From positions 1 through 55,510 of the IMG/VR virus record IMGVR_UViG_3300035698_002871: a stretch of 55,510 nt of DNA; one strand, given 5' to 3'. This document shows, piece after piece, positions 21,573-31,310 of the stretch; positions within the stretch are counted from its first letter, which is position 1; every line of letters begins with the position of its first letter. The translations under genes were made by a program, and so were the position numbers. The DNA is from a virus. The notes under the pieces were generated by a model. The model was not told the DNA's origin, did not search any database, and was given only the letters and a program-made list of their open reading frames with translations.

Positions 21573-23921
21573 TTATCCTGGTATTAAACCTTGAATTTTA
21601 TCGTACTTACCATATAAGGTTTTCAATATCTCATACATCTGAGCTTGTTGTTGTTGCTGTTGATAAATAGCTGAAGCTTGATTAGCTCCTGTTCCTACAA
21701 GATTACGTGCATTACCTTCTGCAGCAAGCTCACCGTCTTCTGTTCTATATTGATCAGCTCTATCAGCTTCTCCTAACCTTTGCATTACACTAGCCCATTG
21801 CATGTCAACACCTGCATCATGACGTCCCTTACCTAGAAGAACTCTTTCTTGTTGTTGGTCTGTTTGATCACTTATAGCCATCATCTGATTCATAACTCCT
21901 CCAGAGCTTCCACCCATGTCTCTTGTATTATCTAGTAATCTAGCTTGAGTATTTTTTCCTACTCTTAGCATGTCATCAACTTGATAGCTATCTTTTGCAC
22001 CTTGCATAAGTTCATTAACTCTACCCATCTGATCATTGTATGTTCGTCCAACTGAATCTTTATTTCCTAAGCCACGTCCTATGTTAAATGCAGCACCTGC
22101 ATAAGGTATTAAACCAGCATAGTTACCTAGTCCATTGTTAGTACCAGGACCCGTAGGTTGTGGTGGTGCATTAGTATTACCTGCCCAAGCTGCTTTTTGT
22201 TCTCCTATAGTCTTAGGTGCTCCTGCAATTACATCTTGCTTACTCTTACCTTGGTCTCCAGGTGTCATAAATGGAGCCATCTTATAGTCATTTGGATTAC
22301 TTGTATCTATTAATGGGTTAGTAGATTGAGTAGCTGTTGGACCACCTCCCATTGTAGGATTAGATAAGTTAAAAGGAGATGTTCCTTGGGGAGTCCCATT
22401 CATATTCATACTTTGAAGAAATTGATTTAACCCTCCAGCACTTTGAACCCATGGGGGTAAGTTTCCTCCTTCCTCATAAGATGGCATACCACCAAAGTTA
22501 GTAGCGCCTCCAAATTGAGTTTTACCTATCTTCATCTCATCTCCATCTGGAAGGTATCCTCCGTATTTCTTTTTGAAGTCTGTTATCCCTTTCTGTAGCT
22601 TCTCTTTTTTGAATGCTTCTTGTTCTCCTTTAAGACGTTCTAACATCATAGCCTTAGTCTTCTTAGAGATAGCATCGTCCTTAGGTTTAGCTTCCCACTT
22701 TTTAGCATCGTCTGCGAAAGTCTTTTTAGACGTAGGGTTTATAAGCTTGTCTGAGTATACATATTGGTTAGCTATTCCTTCTCCTCCTTCAACCTCAGCT
22801 GAAGCATTTGATTGATGTGTAGGATTTCCATTAGCATCAACTGGTATACCACCTCCTTCATGTGAAGGGCCTTTCAACATATTGAGTTGACCACCATTCT
22901 CCATGAAAGGTATAGCTTGTCCAGCTGCACTTCCTAATTGCATACCAGCCATGGTACCAGCTCCGGGAGCTACAACAGTTCCTGCAGCAGCACCTATTAA
23001 AGGCATGAGTGCTTGGAGTAATCCTCCTTCAGCAAATTGCTTAGTACTATACCTTGAAGAGTCGACTGTTTTTAATAGTTGAGGATCATATTTAGAATTA
23101 AATACTTGTCTCCCCATATTGTGTCCTGCTGCATCTTGTCGAGAGGTAGGATCTACATACTTTTCCCATCCATCTCCAGATTTAACCATTAGATTCCTAC
23201 CTCTTAAATTTGGAACTAGCATCTTAGGGTTCTTATTCAAATCCTTAGGAGTCATATCTATACTATCCATAGGACTTGGAGCATTGGGTCTAGGAGGATA
23301 TACAGGTGGGACCCTTGTTTCTGCTGGAAATCCTGAAGTTCCATATTTAGCAATTCTATCTTTTTTCTGTTCTTCAGTTAAGGTATCTATTGGAGCCGTT
23401 GCTAATGGATCATAATAAGGTAAACCAGTCATACTTCCACCAGGTGGGAGGTTGACTCCGGAGATTGTATCATAGAATATGAAACCTTGTGGGTCTATTC
23501 TGTCATCTAATACAGCTCCTGGGCTATTAATATCGACTCTTGAAGGATAATAATCATAAATAAGAGTTTGATGGGGATTATTATCATAACCTTTTAATTT
23601 CGCTTCAGCTTTCTTCCGAAGTTCTCTTACTTGATCCTTACTGAGACCAAAAGTGTCCTTATATGCCTGCAAGTGCCTTTTTGATGTTGCAGCTTGCTGA
23701 AACGAGGTCATTAATCCCGCATGTTTCCCTCCCCCAGCCTGATAGAAATCAGTCCTATTGACGTTGTCCGCATAATCTATCTCCCTTGACGCATACTTCC
23801 CTCTGTCGTATAAATCATCATAATGAGCTTGAAGCGCCTTAGCACTATTAGTAATAAGTAGACTATCTTGCCTAGTTGCAGTACTCTTCTTCTTTGGATC
23901 CCCGGTCTTTTTCTTAGCCAT
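21573..23921 (-). CDS. Putative internal virion (cargo) protein with Gly-rich central region
   Basis: The start chosen is the ATG at 23921 (MAKKKTGDPKKK), because a -7 element (TAAATTTG, 23928-23935) lies six bases upstream and would exclude the earlier start at 23930. About 782 residues. The basic N-terminus is followed by a Pro/Tyr-rich region, a Gly/Ala-rich hydrophobic stretch (LIGAAAGTVVAPGAGTMAG), then a segment of the form GPSHEGGGIPVDANG...AEVEGGEG that I recognise from large virion proteins of Bacteroidota phages. The middle is Asn/Gly/Pro-rich and low in complexity, and the C-terminus is Gln-rich (YQQQQQQAQMYE). It is probably ejected with the giant protein. Function is not established. 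Confidence 0.6.
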   Translation of the reverse strand: MAKKKTGDPKKKSTATRQDSLLITNSAKALQAHYDDLYDRGKYASREIDYADNVNRTDFYQAGGGKHAGLMTSFQQAATSKRHLQAYKDTFGLSKDQVRELRKKAEAKLKGYDNNPHQTLIYDYYPSRVDINSPGAVLDDRIDPQGFIFYDTISGVNLPPGGSMTGLPYYDPLATAPIDTLTEEQKKDRIAKYGTSGFPAETRVPPVYPPRPNAPSPMDSIDMTPKDLNKNPKMLVPNLRGRNLMVKSGDGWEKYVDPTSRQDAAGHNMGRQVFNSKYDPQLLKTVDSSRYSTKQFAEGGLLQALMPLIGAAAGTVVAPGAGTMAGMQLGSAAGQAIPFMENGGQLNMLKGPSHEGGGIPVDANGNPTHQSNASAEVEGGEGIANQYVYSDKLINPTSKKTFADDAKKWEAKPKDDAISKKTKAMMLERLKGEQEAFKKEKLQKGITDFKKKYGGYLPDGDEMKIGKTQFGGATNFGGMPSYEEGGNLPPWVQSAGGLNQFLQSMNMNGTPQGTSPFNLSNPTMGGGPTATQSTNPLIDTSNPNDYKMAPFMTPGDQGKSKQDVIAGAPKTIGEQKAAWAGNTNAPPQPTGPGTNNGLGNYAGLIPYAGAAFNIGRGLGNKDSVGRTYNDQMGRVNELMQGAKDSYQVDDMLRVGKNTQARLLDNTRDMGGSSGGVMNQMMAISDQTDQQQERVLLGKGRHDAGVDMQWASVMQRLGEADRADQYRTEDGELAAEGNARNLVGTGANQASAIYQQQQQQAQMYEILKTLYGKYDKIQGLIPG

Positions 23922-23927
23922 TAACAA

Positions 23928-23935
23928 CAAATTTA
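23928..23935 (-). promoter_or_regulatory. Candidate Bacteroidota -7 element before the cargo/vRNAP operon
   Basis: The minus strand reads TAAATTTG then six bases then ATG, matching TAnnTTTG. No TTTG is seen at the expected -33 position, so this is weaker than the promoters before the portal and scaffold genes. If used, it would give an almost leaderless message for the cargo and giant-protein genes. Confidence 0.35.
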
Positions 23936-23939
23936 GCGA

Positions 23940-26900
23940 TTATCTACGAGATAACCTAAAGATTAACTTCGCGTAGTTCACGTACTGCCTTAGCTCCGTG
24001 TTATTTACATTCAATGTGAACTTAACATATACATGCTTATCTCTGATACGATCTTTAAATATTCTTGTAGTATCCCAATTGTTAGGATCAAATATATTTA
24101 CTACTCCGATCTCTGTCATAACATTTCTTGGTAGGTTAAGTTGCCATTCTCTTTCTACTCGTTTGATATTATCTCCTATGACCAATGGTACTATACCAGA
24201 GTGCTGGTAAGCATCCCAGACTTCTAGTTCTTTCCATAGAACTGGTTGTTGAATATCATTCTCATCGATTGCATAAGCATCTAATTCTACATTATCCCAG
24301 ACTTTAGTCTCTAAGGGATGTGCATTAGAAAGAATAGTAAATGATGAAGGTACTTGTACCCCATAATATAAACCCTGTGGGCCTTCTTTGTGCGCATATA
24401 AGTTAAAGAGTATATTAGCATTATCTCTAGATAGTAGTTTATCTCGATTACCTGCGTACATCTTAGGTGTAGCAGTATCAAAACTTACAAACTTATTTAT
24501 TCTAGTACTTAATACTAATGTTTTAGAACCTTCTGGTGAGTTATAAGTTATATAGAGCTCGTTATCTTTACCGTGATGGTAACAATGTAAGCCAGAAGTT
24601 CCTACAGGATTGTCCTGTGTGTATACTGAATCGGGTAAAGACCTAAACCATTCAGCTAATCCTGATACATCATTCAAAGCTGTGGTACCTTTACCTGTCA
24701 ACATCATAAAGTTTCTATTTAATGCATCGAACCATATTACTCCGGAATATATCGCTACCACACTCCACTGATGTTTAGAGCCACTCTGGGTAGTAAGATA
24801 CTTTGCATCATCGATTGTTTTTCCATTACCTAAAGATGTGGGACCAGCAGTAGTAGATACGATAGCTCTAGGATCAATTGAGAGAAGTCCCATTGCTCTA
24901 TCTTGCCAGAAGAACATCTGATCATTGTGAGATAACAATTTGTTTATAGGGCCATGGTTTCCATCGACGTCATAATAATCTTCTGAGTTAAAGTCAGTCC
25001 AAGCATCTGATTGCTCACCATTAATCTTGACTTGTGAGTACATTAATCGATTATCAAATTCTGTTCTAATCTGATAGTCTAAAGGGTTAGAGAAATATTT
25101 TCTAAAGGATTGTGTAACTCCTGTTGTCCACTTACCTGCAGTTATAGTATCAAAGAGCTGATCTTCAAGTGGGTCAGTAGCAATGGATGTCATTAGGTTA
25201 GCTACACTATAGTTAGTGTCTATATTATATCTAGACTCTATTGGATAGTACTGAGCAGACATCTCTGATAGAGCGTCATCTCCATAAGATTCAAATCTTC
25301 CTGATGCTGCTTTGATATGAGCATAGATACCTACGTAAGTATCACCTCCGTACACTTTAGATACGATTGTATTATTTGATGTCGGTGAGATAGGAATGAA
25401 ATGTCCTGTCCCTATATAAAGATTAGCAGTTCTAGAATCTGCAGAGTTACCTCCGTACTGATCAGTAAGTTGTCTTGTTATATTAGCAATGAGTTTTCTA
25501 CGTAATGAAGGTGCTGGTCCCATAATAAGATCTCCTGATCCTAGATTATAAGAAATGAGAGCATTCGCCCAAGGACTATTAACAGTTCCATTAGAAGAAA
25601 AGAATCCTTCAGGAAATACTCTAGACTCCTTCATAAGAACTTGATTGTGGTCCCCTTCAACTTTAATTGCAAACGTTTCAGATGCCCAAGCAGAGTTAAG
25701 TTTTGTGCTATGTATATAAGTAGCCCCACTCCCTAAGAAATTAGGGAAGGTATTTAACCCATAATATCTACTTAAGTATTGGTGCTTCTTTATCTCTGAG
25801 GATAAGAAAGTTAAGTTATCTGACTCAGAGATATCTTTATAATATATAGGATCTTCATAGTAAGTCATAGCATGTCCATACTGAGTATTAAAGTTTGGGA
25901 AGGCTTCTGATGGAGTTACATATCCTTGATCATGTCTTATGTTAGCATAGCTCTGAGAAGCCAAGCTGAAGCAAGGTGTGAGTTTCAATCCTGCTTGCTG
26001 ACCTAGACTAATTAGTGGATTGTTAACTGGTTTGAGATCTGGTGAATCGAATGTTCTTAGATCATTCTTATTCTGTCCTACACGCTGTACTATCCTATCT
26101 AAGGATTGCATACTTCCAAAAGGGAAAGAAATTTCAGAAACTAAACCCTGCGCAATAATGGTACTGTTAGCAGCAGACCTATCCATACGTACGATAGAAT
26201 ATCCTGATATCTGTTCTTTAATTTCATCAGTAAGGTTTACTGTAAATTCTAATCCAATAGTTATACCTGTAACTGTAGTGGTACCATCATAAGGTTCAAA
26301 GCTTGTTTCAACTAATGAGATATCATAGTGGTCTGGTATACGAATGTCTGCTATCCATTTAGCTTCTGAAGGACGTCCTTGCTTATCAAAAAGAATTATA
26401 GCAAATCTATATGTCTCCCCACGTTGATACCCAGTAAAGTGATGTACTGCATAGGGATTCTTAAACGCTCTCCATAAGTTCCCCATATTATAGTCCACAC
26501 CATTGAGATTCATAGTGTCCCAATCTTTTGCACTTTCAATTCCTTCACCAAATCCTACGTTCTTTAAGAAAGAAGAACCTACAGTAGTTAGAGTAAGATA
26601 TTCAGTAGCAAATTTAAATGATACGTTTGGTCCTTCTCCTCCTAACTCTCCATTAAGATTAAACTTATGCTGCTCTGCAGACACAACTGCTCTGGTCCCC
26701 GAATCATTGTAGGGATTGATCTTATCCAAAGATGTTGCATAGTCATCAATCGTAGTACCATCAGAGCGATAGCGGTATGCATGCGCATCAAATTCAATAC
26801 TAGCGAACGAGTCATGTATGTTACCGACAAACAATCTATTGTTCTTAATAGCAAGCGTCTTAGCATGCGATAGTACATTAGATAAGATTGAAAACTCTTC

Positions 26901-28067
26901 AAGTGTAAGTTCAATATCTGAGTCGGACGTTCCATAATGAGTGTAAGAGTAAATTGGTTCCCCTGATAAAGTTCCTAGTTGGACTCTAGTTATAATAGGT
27001 AATGATAATTCAGTTGCTTTATATAATGATACTATTTCTATTTGATCGTAAGAAGTGTCTGATAAAGCTATTGATATCTCAATGGCTTTTGCAGAGACAC
27101 CTCCTGCATTATTTGTAACGTATTCCGACCATTCTCCTTCAAAGGATGCTACTGCTATTGGAATAACATTACAGGTAGGTGAGTACCCTGTGGTTATTCC
27201 ATTTAGTTTCCGTAGTCTATAGGCGTATTGATAATGCCCTTCAAGTAGTGTCCCAGGCCCTTCAAGTATCTTCTCAAGTTTTGGGAATGAAAATTGAAGT
27301 AGAGGTGTGATATCTATTACATCTAAGAATGAACTTAGAGATTCTAAATTTAAACTTCGTATAGGGTTATTAAAATCAGTCCAGAACACTTTACGTATAT
27401 CTGGTGTTTCAAATCTACTTACAGCTTCTATTTGATGTAGAGTACTGAAGCCCATGTTTCTATTACGACGAAGAGTTATATTAAAAGCACCGTCTGAAGG
27501 ATATGTCACCTCCCAAATCTGTCCAGTCCCTAAGGTTTGAAGATCTGTTGTGAATAGAATAATACTATCACGGAGTTCAGTAGCTCCTATGAGTTCTAGA
27601 ACTTGTAATTCCGGTGTTAGTTCCGTTGATGAAAGGTTGTCTAATGTAGTGATAGTCAAGGTATTAATCTCACTTCCGTATATAACAACTCCGGTGCTAT
27701 TAGCCTGTGCAATAACAACTGTCTGGTTTGCATTAATAACTTCAGCTAGACCTTGATAAAATAACTCGCTATTATCAGTCTGTTCTGGAGAGGGAGAATA
27801 TGTTATAAGTCCTCCACCCACTTCCTGAATACCTATTCCATAGATATCTAATTCAAAGTTATCTGTAGTAACTAGCTCTACTGAACTAGTCTGCAAAGAA
27901 TTTAAAACCTCCTTATGTCCTTTTAGAACTTCTAAGGCACCATCAGATAAACCGGCCTCAGTTATGACGCGCATGTTAACTGCTTCAAAATACTCTTGAG
28001 GATCTCGAACAGATGTTTTGATATCTTGATTAATACCTTTGGAAAACTCTTGTAGTTGCTTAGCCAT
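23940..28067 (-). CDS. Large tail protein, crAss-like muzzle/nozzle type
   Basis: 1375 residues. The N-terminus (FSKGINQDIKTSVRDPQEYF) is the pattern I associate with the very large beta-rich tail (muzzle/nozzle) protein of crAss-like phages. The rest is mainly beta-strand with many aromatic and Asn/Thr residues and no signal peptide. Its ATG shares one base with the stop of the ring-protein gene before it (TAATG at 28067). In related podoviruses this protein forms the distal tail tube and plugs the channel before DNA ejection. The assignment comes from N-terminal similarity, length and position. Confidence 0.75.
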   Translation of the reverse strand: MAKQLQEFSKGINQDIKTSVRDPQEYFEAVNMRVITEAGLSDGALEVLKGHKEVLNSLQTSSVELVTTDNFELDIYGIGIQEVGGGLITYSPSPEQTDNSELFYQGLAEVINANQTVVIAQANSTGVVIYGSEINTLTITTLDNLSSTELTPELQVLELIGATELRDSIILFTTDLQTLGTGQIWEVTYPSDGAFNITLRRNRNMGFSTLHQIEAVSRFETPDIRKVFWTDFNNPIRSLNLESLSSFLDVIDITPLLQFSFPKLEKILEGPGTLLEGHYQYAYRLRKLNGITTGYSPTCNVIPIAVASFEGEWSEYVTNNAGGVSAKAIEISIALSDTSYDQIEIVSLYKATELSLPIITRVQLGTLSGEPIYSYTHYGTSDSDIELTLEEFSILSNVLSHAKTLAIKNNRLFVGNIHDSFASIEFDAHAYRYRSDGTTIDDYATSLDKINPYNDSGTRAVVSAEQHKFNLNGELGGEGPNVSFKFATEYLTLTTVGSSFLKNVGFGEGIESAKDWDTMNLNGVDYNMGNLWRAFKNPYAVHHFTGYQRGETYRFAIILFDKQGRPSEAKWIADIRIPDHYDISLVETSFEPYDGTTTVTGITIGLEFTVNLTDEIKEQISGYSIVRMDRSAANSTIIAQGLVSEISFPFGSMQSLDRIVQRVGQNKNDLRTFDSPDLKPVNNPLISLGQQAGLKLTPCFSLASQSYANIRHDQGYVTPSEAFPNFNTQYGHAMTYYEDPIYYKDISESDNLTFLSSEIKKHQYLSRYYGLNTFPNFLGSGATYIHSTKLNSAWASETFAIKVEGDHNQVLMKESRVFPEGFFSSNGTVNSPWANALISYNLGSGDLIMGPAPSLRRKLIANITRQLTDQYGGNSADSRTANLYIGTGHFIPISPTSNNTIVSKVYGGDTYVGIYAHIKAASGRFESYGDDALSEMSAQYYPIESRYNIDTNYSVANLMTSIATDPLEDQLFDTITAGKWTTGVTQSFRKYFSNPLDYQIRTEFDNRLMYSQVKINGEQSDAWTDFNSEDYYDVDGNHGPINKLLSHNDQMFFWQDRAMGLLSIDPRAIVSTTAGPTSLGNGKTIDDAKYLTTQSGSKHQWSVVAIYSGVIWFDALNRNFMMLTGKGTTALNDVSGLAEWFRSLPDSVYTQDNPVGTSGLHCYHHGKDNELYITYNSPEGSKTLVLSTRINKFVSFDTATPKMYAGNRDKLLSRDNANILFNLYAHKEGPQGLYYGVQVPSSFTILSNAHPLETKVWDNVELDAYAIDENDIQQPVLWKELEVWDAYQHSGIVPLVIGDNIKRVEREWQLNLPRNVMTEIGVVNIFDPNNWDTTRIFKDRIRDKHVYVKFTLNVNNTELRQYVNYAKLIFRLSRR

Positions 28068-28825
28068 TAGTTACGTGCATTAGGAGATGTGAAAGAAGAG
28101 AAGCCTGAATTATGAGACTTTGTATTTGTACGTAGTCTTAACCACATACGTTTGATACTTTCCATCTTATCATAAGAAGGCATCTGAGCCCTTCCTCTAG
28201 CAGAACGGGCAAACTTACGCCATTCCATCTTTGAGTCCCTGTAGTGTACCTCTGGAGCTCTCTGGGATCTCCATTCTTTACGATCCAACATCATCTGTAC
28301 ATATGTGGCCACTGCATTTTTATATGCAACGTCATCTGGTATCATAGGATAACCATCGCCATCTACCTTAACACCTGTATAAGCAAGCTCTAAAGTTCCA
28401 GACTCTAAGTTAGTATGAAGGTAACCATCTTGTACTATATAAGTATAAGGCATTACAGAAGCGTTAGTTGTATTGCCAAGCATTGGAAAGTTAGTTTCAT
28501 CTACAGGAGTGTGGTTAAGATTATTACTTACAACTGTGTCAAGTCCTTTATTAGTTGGACCATGTGTTCCAGTCGCCCATACAAGAGGAGCTCCATTATA
28601 TTTAACACCATCTATTGTTTCTAATTCACACGGTAGCTTAACTTTGTAGTTAGATACTACAATTGCTTTGTTAGGAATACGTTCTAACTGTGTGTAAGCA
28701 CCAATGAAGTCCATTGCTTCAGCTGCCCATTCTACTGCGTCCCATATGTTAAGTTCTTGCTTATGGGGATAATCCCTATAAACCTTCTCAATAACTTCGT
28801 AGACTGATACATATTTGTATATCAT
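28067..28825 (-). CDS. Tail ring/stabilisation (adaptor) protein
   Basis: 252 residues. The N-terminal helices (VYEVIEKVYRDYPHKQELNI, then WDAVEWAAEAMDFIGA) are followed by a beta-rich middle and a Trp/Arg-rich helical C-terminus (RKEWRSQRAP). This matches the family annotated as tail stabilisation or ring protein beside the muzzle gene in crAss-like phages. It would stack under the portal to build the tail barrel. It overlaps the 161-residue gene by four bases (ATGA) and runs into the muzzle gene with a TAATG junction, so it is translated in a coupled series. Confidence 0.65.
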   Translation of the reverse strand: MIYKYVSVYEVIEKVYRDYPHKQELNIWDAVEWAAEAMDFIGAYTQLERIPNKAIVVSNYKVKLPCELETIDGVKYNGAPLVWATGTHGPTNKGLDTVVSNNLNHTPVDETNFPMLGNTTNASVMPYTYIVQDGYLHTNLESGTLELAYTGVKVDGDGYPMIPDDVAYKNAVATYVQMMLDRKEWRSQRAPEVHYRDSKMEWRKFARSARGRAQMPSYDKMESIKRMWLRLRTNTKSHNSGFSSFTSPNARN

Positions 28826-29307
28826 TTAATTAATAGATAGTCAACTGGTCTTGAAGAGTCTTGTAGACGTTGTGCTAAGAGCCTCTTATGATCACGAGTT
28901 GGAATAAACTTATACTTACTAATGTTTTTACATGCGCCATGATTCTTTTTACTCCACACAAAGAAAAATTTGTATCCGTTAGTATGGGGATTAAGATGGT
29001 AAACAATTTTATCGAGAGCCTTAGAAGTTTTCCAATCAACTGCTAGTCTGCTCTTCTTATTAATTTTAATCTTTGTCTTACGAATTGATAGTTCTCCTAA
29101 GCTATGAGGGAATACAAATGTATTACTACCATCTATGATATACTCTTGTATAAGTAGTTCATTAAACATTCTATTTACAGAAGTATAGATACCTTTAGGT
29201 TGATCAAATGCTCCCTTATCTATAGATTGTTCATGGTAATCTTTGTATGCATCAACAAGAGTTTTAGCTCCTGTAGTCTTTCCAGGGCCTCTCTTAGTTA
29301 TTATCAT
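28822..29307 (-). CDS. Conserved tail-region protein with HU/IHF-like segment
   Basis: 161 residues, basic. After a short N-terminus, residues about 40-80 (MFNELLIQEYIIDG, then FPHSLGELSIRK) follow the helix-turn then beta-hairpin pattern of HU/IHF proteins. crAss-like phages encode proteins described as IHF-like near the tail genes. The C-terminus (IPTRDHKRLLAQRLQD) is a basic helix. Neighbours on both sides are ring/adaptor candidates, so a virion role is equally possible. It overlaps the upstream gene by 14 bases. The HU/IHF similarity is my reading of the pattern and needs a profile search. Confidence 0.5.
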   Translation of the reverse strand: MIITKRGPGKTTGAKTLVDAYKDYHEQSIDKGAFDQPKGIYTSVNRMFNELLIQEYIIDGSNTFVFPHSLGELSIRKTKIKINKKSRLAVDWKTSKALDKIVYHLNPHTNGYKFFFVWSKKNHGACKNISKYKFIPTRDHKRLLAQRLQDSSRPVDYLLIK

Positions 29308-29962
29308 TTCGCGGTGTCTGTTGTGCGTTATTAGTTTCGTCTGGTTCTATTTGTGATACTATTCCAAATCTGTCTTTAAGGATAATAGTTGTAATTGTTT
29401 CTGCCATTGAAGACGTTATAGGGTAGTGCTCATCATCTGTGTAACATTGCCCATCTTCACCACAAAATTTATTCACTGCTGCTGGATCTTCAAATACTCC
29501 TGCAGCTGATATAATCTCTGTGGTTAAGTCGTTTAGTATATACAGATGTCTATCCTTCATATAGTAACGTCTAGCTTTATTAGTATATTTATTAAAGCTT
29601 GCTGTCCTTTGTCTGAAATAGTTAGTCTTAGAAAAGAAGATTGCACTTGAACCTTCTCCGGAATATACTGCAGTTAACATATTTCCACTATTACCACCCA
29701 GGGTGTTTGGTATCTCTTCGATTGATCTCAGAATCTTACATCCATCTTTCTGCTCATACACTTCTAATTCTATGCACTCTAGAAATTGCAGAAGAGATTC
29801 GGGGAGTTCACCTCCCCGTTTCATCTTCTGTTCAACCAAGCCTGCACGAACCTGATCAATCCAATAGCTTACTTGTAATTCCGATACTTTTTCATCGTCA
29901 CTCTGTTCGCCGCCATAGGCCACGTTCATAACGTCAAATATCATTTCATTCTTTGTAGGCAT
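29294..29962 (-). CDS. Putative ring/adaptor virion protein
   Basis: 222 residues. It starts MPTKNEMIFDVMNVAYGGEQ, a helical N-terminus typical of podovirus head-tail adaptor proteins, with a short beta domain and a terminal helix (SSMAETITTIILKDRFG). The acidic Asn-rich tail is probably disordered. The ATG overlaps the exonuclease stop by one base (TAATG). Its position between the exonuclease and the muzzle-adjacent genes fits one of the several ring proteins known in crAss-like tails. No enzymatic motif was seen. Confidence 0.5.
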   Translation of the reverse strand: MPTKNEMIFDVMNVAYGGEQSDDEKVSELQVSYWIDQVRAGLVEQKMKRGGELPESLLQFLECIELEVYEQKDGCKILRSIEEIPNTLGGNSGNMLTAVYSGEGSSAIFFSKTNYFRQRTASFNKYTNKARRYYMKDRHLYILNDLTTEIISAAGVFEDPAAVNKFCGEDGQCYTDDEHYPITSSMAETITTIILKDRFGIVSQIEPDETNNAQQTPRNDNN

Positions 29963-30723
29963 TAGTCTTGTTTAATACGATGCTTTAAATAGTGTATGTA
30001 CATTTTACCTGATATTGTAAAGTACTTTCCACATGTTTTATTCTTGCATCTCATTTGGTGTTTAATAGTACCACTTGCAGTTGGCCTTTCTTTCTCATGA
30101 GTTAACTTAGTAGAAGCACAATGTGGACACGACCATTTATCTTCTCCTGCTACTACACCTGCATGAATTTTATGAGGAACTACTCCTTCTATAAACTCAT
30201 GTACTTTCTGTAGTAGTATAACATCATGATCACAGTATTCTAACATCTTAGGCATCTTAGACTGATTTTCAAATACTATATTTTTCCATAGTGTATGATC
30301 TGTCTGTACTTTTTCTCCTAAGTTATAATATTTTGCAATATCATTCAGTCGATTAGAAGGCAATTTCAGGTTAGCTCTGGTACTATTTAAAGTATCCATT
30401 GATCTCCATCGAGGAAGGTTCCTTATACCGTGGAAGAGAGCTCTAGCTCTTACCCAAGGTATATCAAATCTATCTCCATTATGTCCTATAATTAAATCAG
30501 CTTCATTCATTGCTTTAATAAGCGGGATTAAAACTAATTTATCGTTACGTTTCTCTCCCCAATCTGCATTGTGGACTTTTTTTTCATCTCCCCATTTCCA
30601 TGAGGCGCATATTATCTTAGCGTCCTCTAGAACATTATTGTATGATAAGCTGAGATTATAACCTGGTCTCCAAAACCAACCTAAGCAAGGTGATGTCTCT
30701 AAATCAAAATATAATATCTTCAT
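29962..30723 (-). CDS. DnaQ-like DEDDy 3'-5' exonuclease with C-terminal zinc ribbon
   Basis: 253 residues. RNase H-fold exonuclease motifs are complete: FDLETSP with Asp7 and Glu9 (ExoI), GHNGDRFDIP with Asp87 (ExoII), and YCDHD with Tyr163 and Asp167 (ExoIII; the YxxxD spacing makes it the DEDDy class). This resembles the RNase_H_2 exonuclease family. A zinc ribbon follows, with CPHC (Cys199, Cys202) and a second pair at Cys226 and Cys231. It would degrade DNA or RNA from the 3' end. It lies inside the virion operon between a fibre-like gene and an adaptor gene, an odd place for a replication enzyme. It could act at packaging or be late-expressed. Confidence 0.8.
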   Translation of the reverse strand: MKILYFDLETSPCLGWFWRPGYNLSLSYNNVLEDAKIICASWKWGDEKKVHNADWGEKRNDKLVLIPLIKAMNEADLIIGHNGDRFDIPWVRARALFHGIRNLPRWRSMDTLNSTRANLKLPSNRLNDIAKYYNLGEKVQTDHTLWKNIVFENQSKMPKMLEYCDHDVILLQKVHEFIEGVVPHKIHAGVVAGEDKWSCPHCASTKLTHEKERPTASGTIKHQMRCKNKTCGKYFTISGKMYIHYLKHRIKQD

Positions 30724-30732
30724 GTTATTATT

Positions 30733-31308
30733 TTATGCTAGCACGGGAGCCGTTGCTCCATCCGCTGCGTTTCCTAGTTCAATCGCTACCCAATCAGTTC
30801 CATCCCACATAAGTAATGCAAAATCACCTGCATCTGCAAAGGTGATAGTTGTTCCTCCTGAAAGGCTAGTAGGTGTAAGAGTTCCATCTCCACCATCTAC
30901 AATCAGTTGAATTTTCTTTAACTGTCCTTTTATCTTACCATCAATCAATGTAAGAGCATTAGCTCCTGTAGTTGTTACAGCTGAATAGAATTCAGTCATT
31001 GATATGGCTCCGGCTCCTGAAAGATCTTGTTGGACTGCGATTGGCATCATAGGAACGAATGTAGAAGAAGGTCCTCCAAATGCGCTACCTGAAGCTGCTG
31101 ATAAGAGATTAGCGGTAATTGCAAAATCTATTGCACCTCCTATTTTAATATCAATCTGATCATCCGTTGATGATGCAATAGTAGTATCTCCATCTGCATC
31201 AAGGATAAGTCCGTCTGCTGTTCCATCTAAGTCTACAGTTCCGTCTTCTATTACAACCCCATCGATGAGTACACCGCCTGAGGCCACAGTAAATTGTGTT
31301 ACGCCCAT
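30733..31308 (-). CDS. Putative virion fibre/appendage protein
   Basis: 191 residues, rich in Asp, Gly, Thr and Ala. Residues 20-75 (DLDGTADGLILDADGDTTIA and on) contain the short beta repeat common in tail-fibre stems of marine and Bacteroidota phages. The C-terminal half looks like a beta-sandwich ending near FALLMWDGTDWVAIELG. There is no signal peptide. Nine bases separate it from the exonuclease. Structural role is inferred from composition and context. Confidence 0.45.
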   Translation of the reverse strand: MGVTQFTVASGGVLIDGVVIEDGTVDLDGTADGLILDADGDTTIASSTDDQIDIKIGGAIDFAITANLLSAASGSAFGGPSSTFVPMMPIAVQQDLSGAGAISMTEFYSAVTTTGANALTLIDGKIKGQLKKIQLIVDGGDGTLTPTSLSGGTTITFADAGDFALLMWDGTDWVAIELGNAADGATAPVLA

Positions 31309-31310
31309 TA

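Noticed and set aside
26642-26935. Minus-strand frame within the muzzle gene region
   Set aside because: Lies in another frame inside the 1375-residue gene, Leu/Met/Arg-rich shadow without family similarity.
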